Notes under the pieces: generated by a model
Seen by the model: the letters and a program-made list of their open reading frames with translations, nothing else
Databases searched by the model: none
Told to the model about the DNA's origin: nothing
Shown here: positions 1-6,185 of the stretch, in pieces
Numbering within the stretch: the stretch's first letter is position 1
How the letters are laid out: each line of letters opens with the position of its first letter
DNA from: PWHW01 sp964435025
Lineage (GTDB): Bacteria; Patescibacteriota; Minisyncoccia; Minisyncoccales; PWPS01
Direction: 5' to 3'
DNA length: 6,707 nt
NCBI GenBank assembly: GCA_964435025.1
Contig: CAYSXL010000025.1
Span: forward strand, 1-6,707
Made by a program: the position numbers and the translations under genes

Positions 1-54
1 TTTATCTACGTTTCTGATGTATGTTCTTCTCCTTTCGGGTTGTTTTTTAGGCAT
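1..54 (-). CDS. 5' end of an unidentified gene, cut by the left edge
   Basis: An ATG at 54 opens a frame that reads MPKKQPERRRTYIRNVDK and runs off the window after 18 codons. There is an in-frame stop shortly upstream, so this ATG is the first possible start. It lies 43 bases downstream of the stop of the 813-residue ATPase gene and on the same strand, so it could be the next gene of that operon. The visible part is strongly basic (six Lys/Arg in the first ten residues), as seen at the start of many small nucleic-acid-binding proteins, but 18 residues are too few to name a family. No Shine-Dalgarno motif is close to the ATG. It may equally be a chance short open stretch. Confidence 0.45.
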   Translation of the reverse strand, partial: MPKKQPERRRTYIRNVDK

Positions 55-97
55 AACAGAATTTTATTTGATATATTAATCCCTTTTTTTACTATAC

Positions 98-2539
98 CTA
101 TAATTTCGCTCTTTGTAAAATATCCTCTTCCACTACTTCCTTCGGTTTTCCGTATTTAAGTTTCGATGCCTTTCTGGCAGCTTTTGCAACTTCTTCGTTC
201 CCCGGAGCAGGTTTTGGCGCATTCACTTTAAACGGAGAAGCAACTTTTCCCTCTATCATCATGCGTGTAATATATTGAAAATTATCCAAGTTAGTCAGAT
301 CAAACTTGGAAAATTCCGGCTGAAAATGTTTTTCAAAAAATTCCGCATCACCGGTCCCAATCCTATAAGAAACCATTGTTCCCACATTCCCGATTACCGC
401 ATCTCTTATTTCTTCCTTGAGTTGAGGCATGTATTGATGGGCAAGTATAAGATTTAGCTTGTATTTCCGCGCCTCCGAAAGTATGGTAGCAACACTGTCT
501 GTGGTAAAGTTTTGAAATTCGTCTACATACAGATAGAAATCCTTTCTCTCTTCCTCGGATACTCTGGCTCGCCTTAAGGCGGCTATCTGCATTTTAGAAA
601 CCAAAATTAATCCCAAAAGTGAACTATTAACTTCTCCCGTAAGCCCTTTGGATAGATTTGCTAAAAATATCTTTTTTCCGTTCATTATCTTGTTTAAATC
701 AAAACCTGACTTTTGTTGCCCTACAATGTTTCTCATCATCTCGTCGGTAATAAATCTCCCTATCTTTGAGACCACGTACCCAAGCATATCCGAGCGCGTT
801 TGCCCCGTGGTTTGCTTCCACTCTTTAAGCCAAAAGTTTCTCACCATGTGGTCGGTAACCTTGCTTAGTTTTTCTTCCATGAATTTTTCGTCAGTAAATA
901 TACGGGGAATTTCTGCCAAAGTTCCGGGGTTGTCCTTATCAGCCATAATGGCAAGCATCGCGTTCCTCATATAATACTCGAACATGGGGCCAATAATCTC
1001 CGAAGGAAAAAGATGAGAAAAAATAGTTACCATTTCCGAAACAGCAAAATCACGTTGTTCGGGAGTATCCCATTCAAGCATATTAAGCCCGCATGGTCTT
1101 GCCCTGTCAAAAGGCTCAAAGAGTACAACATCATCAATTCTGTCCTCCGGAACATTTTTTAAAGTATCTTCTACAAGATCCCCGTGCGGATCCACTATTC
1201 CGACTCCTTCTCCCTTTTCCATATCTTGCCTAATCATTTCTCTCATAACTGTAGTTTTACCAACACCAGTTTGTCCTATGATATAAAAATGCCTTCTTCT
1301 GTCGTTTCGCGTAGCAATATTCACCTCTTTCTTCTCACCTCTGTAAACAGCTTCTCCAATAGAAAGAAGTCCCTTTTCTTGAAGCTCGGATGGAGGCGGC
1401 GCTTCTTTGGTTTTTACCCATTTAATATAGGGGCTCTCAATATGTGATAAAGGAAAATGAAAAATACTTGCAAGTTCCGTGCTGTTTAGTATGATCGACT
1501 GATCCTCTCTAAAATCTCTAAAACTGAAATCATATATCATACGTTTAAGCCTCCTTCCTTTCTCTACCTTTTTAAATCCGAACCCGTTAAGCCCTGACAT
1601 AAACTGAGAAAAACTGCCTTCCATGTTGCGTAAAATTTCTTGTGCTCTTTGTTTGTCTTTTGCTACTCCGAGAAAACGAACGTTAACTTCAAATCCCGGT
1701 TTTTTGATTTTTGACCTGATCATTTGCACCGTAGCTTCGTCAACTTTTGCTCCTTTTCTTTCCCGAGACGCATCATCCTTTTTATCACTTTTAAACATCT
1801 CCCCTATTTCCCTGAAGAATTTTATCAAATTACCGGCGCAAACATATTTTACCGCTTCATCGAGCTTCTTTTCATCATTGATAAGCTTACTTAAGAGTTT
1901 CTCTCCTTTTTTCGCTAAATTAAAAGTAGCCGGTCTTACCACAATTTGAATACCCGACCCCTCGTCAGGACTTATTTTTCCAACCGAATTAACAACCGCC
2001 TCCAAAGGGTCTCTCCCGAGATCCTCATAGGTATTAACCGGAAGAAAAAATGTCTTTTTTAGTTTTAGATATGAAGCAACAATTTCTCCTTCGGGCTCAA
2101 AAATAGTATAATCATCCGATATTTTTTCTACCACAGCTCCGGAATAAGCTCCTTGTATATACTTGTTAATAGACTTCTCATATTGGGAGGGAACAGCAAC
2201 ATAAAAAGAAATATCTCCTCTTCCTGTTTCTGAAGCAATTTCGAAAACAACACGAGGAACTCCTTTAAAAAACTTCTTTAGCAAGTTTTCTCCTTTATCC
2301 ATATAAAGAAAATTGGCATAAAACTGTTCCATTATGGAAATCATCTTTCTTTCTTCTTCCTGCTTGTTTCCATGCTCCTCTCCCTGATTTTCATATTTCG
2401 GAAGTTTTACAAGAAAAAGAGCCATGTCCAAACTGCGCTTTAATTGTTCCTTTCTTTTTTTTCTAAACACTAAAACCAAAACAAAGAAAAAAAGAAAGAA
2501 AACGGAAATAGCGATAATCAAATTGAGAGAAACTACCAT
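98..2539 (-). CDS. Membrane-anchored VirD4/TraG-type DNA-translocase ATPase
   Basis: This is an 813-residue P-loop ATPase of the type IV secretion coupling-protein/HerA-FtsK superfamily, expected to move DNA (or protein-DNA) at the inner membrane. One N-terminal membrane helix (about residues 5-25) is followed by a basic stop-transfer stretch (RKKRK). A family-specific domain of unknown role spans about 95-375. The motor domain follows: Walker A GQTGVGKTT at 422-430, then IVDPHGDL at 448-455, Walker B with D673-E674 in YLYVDEFQNF, and a sensor-like Gln in ILAHQYMPQL near 702. The order helix, extra domain, motor matches coupling-protein-like ATPases often found in Patescibacteria. The gene starts one base after the stop of the 129-residue gene, so the two are probably translationally coupled. 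No relaxase, VirB4 or pilin gene is visible, so conjugation is not demonstrated; DNA uptake or another export role is possible. Start choice is supported by the tight junction and the membrane helix directly after it. Confidence 0.85.
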   Translation of the reverse strand: MVVSLNLIIAISVFFLFFFVLVLVFRKKRKEQLKRSLDMALFLVKLPKYENQGEEHGNKQEEERKMISIMEQFYANFLYMDKGENLLKKFFKGVPRVVFEIASETGRGDISFYVAVPSQYEKSINKYIQGAYSGAVVEKISDDYTIFEPEGEIVASYLKLKKTFFLPVNTYEDLGRDPLEAVVNSVGKISPDEGSGIQIVVRPATFNLAKKGEKLLSKLINDEKKLDEAVKYVCAGNLIKFFREIGEMFKSDKKDDASRERKGAKVDEATVQMIRSKIKKPGFEVNVRFLGVAKDKQRAQEILRNMEGSFSQFMSGLNGFGFKKVEKGRRLKRMIYDFSFRDFREDQSIILNSTELASIFHFPLSHIESPYIKWVKTKEAPPPSELQEKGLLSIGEAVYRGEKKEVNIATRNDRRRHFYIIGQTGVGKTTVMREMIRQDMEKGEGVGIVDPHGDLVEDTLKNVPEDRIDDVVLFEPFDRARPCGLNMLEWDTPEQRDFAVSEMVTIFSHLFPSEIIGPMFEYYMRNAMLAIMADKDNPGTLAEIPRIFTDEKFMEEKLSKVTDHMVRNFWLKEWKQTTGQTRSDMLGYVVSKIGRFITDEMMRNIVGQQKSGFDLNKIMNGKKIFLANLSKGLTGEVNSSLLGLILVSKMQIAALRRARVSEEERKDFYLYVDEFQNFTTDSVATILSEARKYKLNLILAHQYMPQLKEEIRDAVIGNVGTMVSYRIGTGDAEFFEKHFQPEFSKFDLTNLDNFQYITRMMIEGKVASPFKVNAPKPAPGNEEVAKAARKASKLKYGKPKEVVEEDILQRAKL

Positions 2540-2540
2540 T

Positions 2541-2930
2541 TTATTTTTTTAGAAATTTCTTATAAGCGCCGTCTTTCGCTAAAACGTCATGATATATGTC
2601 AAGCAGAAAGGGATTGTTTTCTTTTTCCGCTTCCTTTATGGAGTGCTCCAGCCCTCTTTCTTCTCCCACTTTTAAGAGATATTTTATTTTATTTTTTACC
2701 AGTAGCTTCTTTTCCTCTTCCCTTTTTTTCATACCTACATCTGCATCCTCTCCGGTCGGAGGAAGAGAAGATGGCGAGAAAGTTGGTTCTTTCTCCCTGG
2801 ACTCTTGTCTTTTTTCTTCTTCTTTTTTTTCTTTTTCCACCTCTTCCGGAGAAACTCCCTTCTCTTTGTACCATTCACTAAGTATCTCCTTGCTCATCTC
2901 TTGTTTTTCGATGTCTTTGGGCTCTTCCAT
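2541..2930 (-). CDS. Small highly charged protein coupled to the translocase ATPase
   Basis: I do not recognise a named family. The 129-residue product has no membrane segment or signal peptide. Residues 1-50 are almost entirely Glu/Lys-rich and probably helical or coiled coil. Residues 50-66 (FSPSSLPPTGEDADVG) are a Pro/Ser/Gly hinge. Residues 70-129 form a second helical part ending NNPFLLDIYHDVLAKDGAYKKFLKK-like, with regularly spaced hydrophobics that suggest a small folded helical domain. Its TAA stop is separated by one base from the ATG of the ATPase gene, implying co-translation and a likely physical partnership, for instance an adaptor or substrate-recognition subunit; that role is inference from position only. 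A -10 element lies 27 bases upstream, and no clear Shine-Dalgarno site is present. The lysine/glutamate bias creates long spurious open frames on the other strand. Confidence 0.75.
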   Translation of the reverse strand: MEEPKDIEKQEMSKEILSEWYKEKGVSPEEVEKEKKEEEKRQESREKEPTFSPSSLPPTGEDADVGMKKREEEKKLLVKNKIKYLLKVGEERGLEHSIKEAEKENNPFLLDIYHDVLAKDGAYKKFLKK

Positions 2931-2957
2931 ATGGATTAAGTTTAATTTTATTTATTT

Positions 2958-2963
2958 ATTATA
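2958..2963 (-). promoter_or_regulatory. -10 element for the charged protein/ATPase operon
   Basis: A perfect TATAAT (minus strand) is preceded by GTTAGAC and lies 27 bases upstream of the ATG at 2930, giving a predicted leader of about 20 bases. No convincing -35 box is found at 16-18 bp. The element sits immediately after the T-tract of the preceding gene's terminator, a position that fits a new transcription unit. Confidence 0.5.
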
Positions 2964-2970
2964 GTCTAAC

Positions 2971-3006
2971 AAATAAAAAAATAAACCCTCTTCCAAATCA
3001 AGGGCC
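2971..3006 (-). terminator. Intrinsic terminator after the YjbQ gene
   Basis: On the minus strand, CCCTT (3004-3000) pairs with GAGGG (2990-2986), one pair being G-T, around a nine-base loop. Two further G-T pairs can extend the base. The hairpin is followed at once by a T-rich run, TTTATTTTTTTATTT (2985-2971). It begins 27 bases past the YjbQ stop codon. The stem is short, so efficiency is uncertain, but the T-tract is good. Confidence 0.6.
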
Positions 3007-3032
3007 TTTAGATTTCCCCACCACACCCGGAA

Positions 3033-3476
3033 TTATTCTCCCATTGCCTGTAACTGAACTTTCCTAAGCCGCGCACTGTCAAGCTCAACAAGCATAAGGC
3101 TTTGCCACTGTCCGAGCTGAAGCTCTCCTCTGATAATATTTAAAGTAATCGTTGTTAATAAATATATGGCATTACAGTGTGAGTGTCCGTTCTGACATTC
3201 GTTCTCGCAGACATTGACCGTTCTTTTTGTAAGATCGTCATGTCTGTAATTTTTTGATCTGGGAGCACGGTTTTCAAGATTTTCCTTGATATCTTCAAGT
3301 AAAAGAGGTTCATTTTCATTTATCATAAGCCCGGCCGAAGTGTTTAGGAGCTGAATATTCAGGATACCCTCTTTTATGCCGGACAAATTAACAAAATCTT
3401 TCAGTTGATTCGTAAAATCAATAAAATCAAAAATCTCCTTTGTTTGAAATTCTAAAATTTTGTTCTTTATTTTCAT
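3033..3476 (-). CDS. YjbQ/UPF0047-family protein
   Basis: This 147-residue protein belongs to the YjbQ (UPF0047) family, small trimeric beta-rich cytosolic proteins; the E. coli member has weak thiamine-phosphate synthase activity, though the physiological role is unsettled. Family signatures are NTSAGLMINENEPLLLED at 45-62 (the HTSA...NEN block), NGHSHC at 96-101 and GELQLGQWQS near the C-terminus (the G-x-W-Q block). Length and block order match full members. The usual His opening the HTSA motif is Asn45. Three cysteines (C90, C94, C101) flank H98 and H100. The start at 3476 was preferred to two tandem ATGs 36 and 33 bases upstream, because family homology begins there and a promoter-like element lies between. 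It is 88 bases downstream of the antiporter-fusion stop and has its own promoter and terminator candidates, so it may be monocistronic. Enzyme activity here is not assured. Confidence 0.85.
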   Translation of the reverse strand: MKIKNKILEFQTKEIFDFIDFTNQLKDFVNLSGIKEGILNIQLLNTSAGLMINENEPLLLEDIKENLENRAPRSKNYRHDDLTKRTVNVCENECQNGHSHCNAIYLLTTITLNIIRGELQLGQWQSLMLVELDSARLRKVQLQAMGE

Positions 3477-3484
3477 ATTCACGC

Positions 3485-3505
3485 ATATTATCACAAAATA
3501 AAAAA
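3485..3505 (-). promoter_or_regulatory. Extended -10 promoter for the YjbQ gene
   Basis: The minus strand reads TTTTTATTTTGTGATAATAT. It contains TGTGATAAT (3495-3487), an extended -10 (TGn then GATAAT), with TAATAT three bases on as an alternative hexamer. Initiation about seven bases downstream would fall within a few bases of the ATG at 3476, giving a leaderless or nearly leaderless mRNA. The same 16-base block TTTTTATTTTGTGATA recurs upstream of the antiporter gene at 5689-5674. Confidence 0.45.
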
Positions 3506-3564
3506 TCATCAAAAAGCTTTTACAAAAAATGAGGGCATCTATGTACTCACCATACCTTTATTTT

Positions 3565-5586
3565 TCAACCTGCATCGCCTTCCCTTCTATAAGAGCTGAG
3601 TTTGTTCTGTTCTCTTTTTGTTAAAACCAAAAGCTCTTCATCAATATCAAGAAGTCCTTCTTTTTCTTCTTCGGAAACCATTTCTTTCCAGTCGCCAAGC
3701 AAAACCTCAAATCCATAAGAACGAGCCACTTGCTCTATTTTTTCTTCGGAATGAAAGTATTTTACCGTTTCCGCTCCCTCTATATATCCTGAATTCGGAT
3801 TTCCGGACTCCTTGAAAAATTTAATTGCAAACTTATCGCCTTCCTTAAGTTTTTTAGTCTCTCCGCTTGGAAACTCCTCTCCCCTATAAAGGTAACGCGC
3901 GTTAGTCGAAAAACTCTTCAGCTCGGGATTTGTATTTACCGTAGCGACAAGCTTGCCGCCTCTTTTGAGTTTTGCGGCAAGTAAGGTGAAGAGTTCATCC
4001 AAGTCCTCTATGTATTCGATTACATACTTCATCATGACAATATCAAGCTCTTTGTCTTTAAGTCCGGAAAGATATTCCGTAATCTCTTTATTTTTAAAGG
4101 AAATAATGTTTTTACGCTCTTTGTATTTTTCGGTAGAAATATATTCCTTGGCAAGTTTAAGCATGTGCGGAGAGGCATCTACCCAATCAATATGGTTTTT
4201 AGGATTATTAACCAGTCTCCGGAAAAGTTTATGATATCTGTCCGGATGCGCGCCCCCTCCAAGTTCGGCAACATAAAGTGGATCCGCTACGTCTTTTAAC
4301 TGATTTGCAACAACCCTATCAACAGCTTCAGCCGCTTTAAAATTCTTTTCATTTTGCTCGTGCTCGGCAAACTCTCTGGCAACCTCGGGAGAAAAGAACA
4401 TCTTTGATTCTCTGGCAAGTTTCTCTTTTTTAATTTTGGCAAAAATATATCCCGACAAAGCAGGACCGGTAAAGGTCGTGATAATACTTAGAAAGATAAG
4501 TGCCGTAACCAAGTCCATGCTAAGAATTTCCAGGTGCTGGCCAACCGCAATTACGGCAAGAGTGGTAGATAGCTGGGGAATACCGATAGTTCCCAGAAAG
4601 GCGCTTTGAGGAGCGGTAAATCCGACCAAGCGTCCGGAAATCCAGATTCCTATGAATTTCGACGCCATGGAAGCGAAAATAATTGTAAAAAACAAAACAA
4701 TCGTCTCTCTTGCCTCCAGAAATACCATTAAATTTGTTTGCGCTCCAAGTACTACAAAGAAGATAGGAATAAAAAGACCATAGGCAAGAACATGTATTTT
4801 TTCTTTTAACGAAGTGTCCTTGATGGTTTCCGACAGAATAATTCCGGCAAAAAAGGCGCCGATTATAGAGTGTAGTCCCAGTGCTTCGGATATGATGACC
4901 ATACCGACCAAAACCGCAAAAACCACGCGAATATCTCTTTCAAAAACATCCTTTTCCCTTGCTTTAGAGAAAGAAAAAGTCTTCTTTAAGTGGGGAATTC
5001 CCCACTTTATAATACCGATTATAAAAAGAGTGATAATAAAAATTATCACAAATAGGGGAAGTGGAAGAGGTGTGGCGGCAAATAAATACTGCAGGGCTAT
5101 AGCAAGAAAAATAAGACTGGCAATGTCCTGCATCATTATCACAGAAACCGCTGTACGTCCTATCTTTGAATAGAGCAATCCCCTTTTTTCAAGAAATGGA
5201 ATAAGAACGGCGATTGAAGAGGAAATAAAAATTATTCCGAGCAAAATGGAAACAGCCGTACCGTAGCCGAGTAGAATACCTACCCCTAATCCCGTAGCAA
5301 ACGAAATAGCACCTGCAATTCCGGCAATAAAAAGCGACTCTTTCCACACAAGTTTCATTCCGGAAAAGCGAACATGGAGCCCTGCCATAAACATCAAAAA
5401 AACAAGTCCGAGGCTTTTAAAGAACTCCAGTGTGGTATCAGGGGTCACAACTCCTAAGCCATGGGGGCCCACTACCATTCCCCCTACGATAAGAGCGATT
5501 ATCCAAGGCACATGAAAACGCCCAAAGACTTGTGAAAAGACAAGGGCGGTTAAAATAATGATAAAAAAAGATGCAAACTCAAACAT
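3565..5586 (-). CDS. Kef-type cation:proton antiporter fused to a SAM-methyltransferase-like domain
   Basis: The 673-residue fusion has two parts. Residues 1-386 are a CPA2 (KefB/KefC, Na+/H+ exchanger) transporter with about 12-13 membrane helices. Visible signatures are MFMAGLHVRF at 66-74, the broken-helix SSSIAVLIPFLEKRG at 122-136, the ion-site pair Q153-D154 in MMQDIASL, LHSIIGAFFAGIILSET at 238-254, LFIPIFFVVLGAQTNL at 271-286 and GTIGIPQLSTTLAV at 332-345. After a charged linker (387-432) comes a class I methyltransferase-like Rossmann domain: motif I VAELGGGAHPDR at 439-450, acidic end of strand 2 in IDWVDASP (D470), LDIVMMKYVIEYIEDLDEL at 514-532, then KLKRGGKLVATV at 539-550. The last Gly of the usual GxGxG is His447. 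Canonical KefC has an RCK/KTN domain here instead. The frame is unbroken and codon use looks uniform. Antiport and its ion, and methylation and its substrate, are unproven. No clear Shine-Dalgarno site precedes the ATG. Confidence 0.85.
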   Translation of the reverse strand: MFEFASFFIIILTALVFSQVFGRFHVPWIIALIVGGMVVGPHGLGVVTPDTTLEFFKSLGLVFLMFMAGLHVRFSGMKLVWKESLFIAGIAGAISFATGLGVGILLGYGTAVSILLGIIFISSSIAVLIPFLEKRGLLYSKIGRTAVSVIMMQDIASLIFLAIALQYLFAATPLPLPLFVIIFIITLFIIGIIKWGIPHLKKTFSFSKAREKDVFERDIRVVFAVLVGMVIISEALGLHSIIGAFFAGIILSETIKDTSLKEKIHVLAYGLFIPIFFVVLGAQTNLMVFLEARETIVLFFTIIFASMASKFIGIWISGRLVGFTAPQSAFLGTIGIPQLSTTLAVIAVGQHLEILSMDLVTALIFLSIITTFTGPALSGYIFAKIKKEKLARESKMFFSPEVAREFAEHEQNEKNFKAAEAVDRVVANQLKDVADPLYVAELGGGAHPDRYHKLFRRLVNNPKNHIDWVDASPHMLKLAKEYISTEKYKERKNIISFKNKEITEYLSGLKDKELDIVMMKYVIEYIEDLDELFTLLAAKLKRGGKLVATVNTNPELKSFSTNARYLYRGEEFPSGETKKLKEGDKFAIKFFKESGNPNSGYIEGAETVKYFHSEEKIEQVARSYGFEVLLGDWKEMVSEEEKEGLLDIDEELLVLTKREQNKLSSYRREGDAG
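4988..5007. repeat. 20-bp perfect palindrome inside the antiporter gene
   Basis: The sequence reads AAGTGGGG-AATT-CCCCACTT, identical on both strands. It falls in the codons for KWGIPHL (residues 194-200), in the loop between membrane helices about midway through the transporter half. In mRNA it would form an eight-pair, GC-rich stem with an AAUU loop. It may be coincidence, a translational pause site or a protein-binding site; the sequence does not decide. Confidence 0.9.
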
Positions 5587-5604
5587 TTTCTTTTATTCGT
5601 AAAA

Positions 5605-5633
5605 CTTTTAATAATTTAGAGAATTTATTTCAA
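5605..5633 (-). promoter_or_regulatory. Possible -35/-10 promoter for the antiporter fusion
   Basis: TTGAAA (minus strand, 5633-5628) is followed after 17 bases by TAAAAG (5610-5605), a weak -10. Predicted initiation is about 11 bases upstream of the ATG. The -10 matches consensus at only four of six positions, so the extended -10 element further upstream (5670-5689) is a real competitor. Confidence 0.3.
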
Positions 5634-5669
5634 TATGGGATAATGTTTTCTTTTTTTTACTATTTACTC

Positions 5670-5689
5670 ATCATATCACAAAATAAAAA
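5670..5689 (-). promoter_or_regulatory. Extended -10 element upstream of the antiporter fusion
   Basis: The minus strand reads TTTTTATTTTGTGATATGAT. TGATATGAT (5678-5670) is a TGn extended -10 with TATGAT, five of six consensus bases. Its first 16 bases are identical to the block upstream of the YjbQ gene (3504-3489). Initiation here would give a leader of about 75 bases before the ATG at 5586. Confidence 0.45.
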
Positions 5690-5737
5690 CCAAATAAGTA
5701 AAGTATCAAGCATCTAGAATCAATAATAATTTTGGAA

Positions 5738-5799
5738 TTACTTCCCCGCTTTGGGAATTTTGAGCCACTTATTGGATGCCAAATACCAACCGGACACAT
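5738..5799. other. GC-richer island with short open frames in the 5587-5850 spacer
   Basis: The 264-bp spacer between the DUF134 and antiporter genes is otherwise very AT-rich, yet this stretch has clearly more balanced composition. On the minus strand a GTG at 5797 opens a 19-codon frame reading (as M) MSGWYLASNKWLKIPKAGK, ending at 5738. An ATG at 5799 opens a different 42-codon frame ending at 5671. The plus strand is also open across it. It contains a near-palindrome, TATTGG-ATG-CCAAATA (one bulged base). I do not recognise it. It could be a gene remnant, a dispersed repeat unit or a structured regulatory element. There is no tRNA T-loop motif. Confidence 0.3.
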
Positions 5800-5850
5800 C
5801 CGCTTTTTAAAATTTTTAGCACCTTTACTTTAGCATAATTTAGAAAAAAA

Positions 5851-6132
5851 TTAATAACCTCTTTTAATTTCAACAGCTTTTCCCTTAATAATTGCAACTG
5901 ACATTTTCTCGTAGGCAGAGGAAAGGATTCTTTGAAAAGTACTTTGTGATGTTTTCATTTTTTTTGCACAATCAATCTGACTAAGTTTATCTATGTTTTT
6001 TAATTTCAACGCTTCAACTTCTTCACTGCTAAGTTTAACAACATCAAGTTTTCTTACCGGCACTCCCCTTGGCTTGAAATAAGAAACCTTAGGTGAAAAA
6101 GATATTTTTCTTTTTAATTTTGGTCTTGGCAT
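5851..6132 (-). CDS. DUF134/UPF0251 helix-turn-helix protein
   Basis: The 93-residue protein matches the DUF134 (UPF0251) family of small, sigma-region-4-like putative DNA-binding proteins. It starts with the family's MPRPK, then YFKPRGVPVRKLDVVKLS (about 17-34), SEEVEALKLKNIDKLSQIDCAKKM (35-58), and the recognition-helix region SQSTFQRILSSAYEKM (61-76), ending KGKAVEIKRGY. Length is typical. The ATG at 6132 was chosen over an ATG 72 bases upstream because homology starts exactly at MPRPK and the extension is unlike the family. Typical members carry cysteines just after MPRP (for example KCRRVC); here that segment is KLKRKIS, so a metal- or redox-sensing cysteine may have been lost. It lies 101 bases downstream of the DUF5320 gene, a frequent neighbour of DUF134 in other bacteria and archaea. 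A transcriptional regulator of this small locus is the simplest inference. Confidence 0.9.
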   Translation of the reverse strand: MPRPKLKRKISFSPKVSYFKPRGVPVRKLDVVKLSSEEVEALKLKNIDKLSQIDCAKKMKTSQSTFQRILSSAYEKMSVAIIKGKAVEIKRGY

Positions 6133-6185
6133 ATTATAACTTATTGAGTTTTTCCAAAATATATATATGATAATAAAGAAAGAGG

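Noticed and set aside
2596..2964. Plus-strand 122-codon Ser/Phe-rich frame and a minus-strand Lys/Arg-rich frame at 2689-2874
   Set aside because: Both are low-complexity shadows of the Glu/Lys-rich 129-residue gene and show no family features.
3477..3512. Upstream tandem ATGs for the YjbQ gene
   Set aside because: They add a hydrophobic stretch absent from the family and lie upstream of the extended -10 element; the ATG at 3476 fits better.
3512..3521. AAAAGCTTTT palindrome as a terminator for the antiporter fusion
   Set aside because: It has no room for a loop and almost no GC pairs, and is not followed by a useful T-tract in the right place. A weak TGAG/CTCA pairing nearby was also too poor to call.
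3565..3567. TGA recoded as glycine or tryptophan, as in some Patescibacteria lineages
   Set aside because: TGA stands at the end of a full-length protein, reading through meets another TGA within a few codons, and no gene contains an internal TGA.
3893..3904. 12-bp palindrome TAACGCGCGTTA in the methyltransferase part
   Set aside because: Short, coding for an ordinary NARY segment, and palindromes of this size are expected by chance.
3565..5586. The antiporter fusion as a sequencing or assembly join of two genes
   Set aside because: The frame is continuous through a plausible charged helical linker with no composition break; raw reads would still be needed for proof.
6133..6138. TATAAT directly touching the DUF134 ATG, as a promoter
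   Set aside because: Transcription from it would start inside the coding sequence, after the supported start codon, and no -35 box is present.
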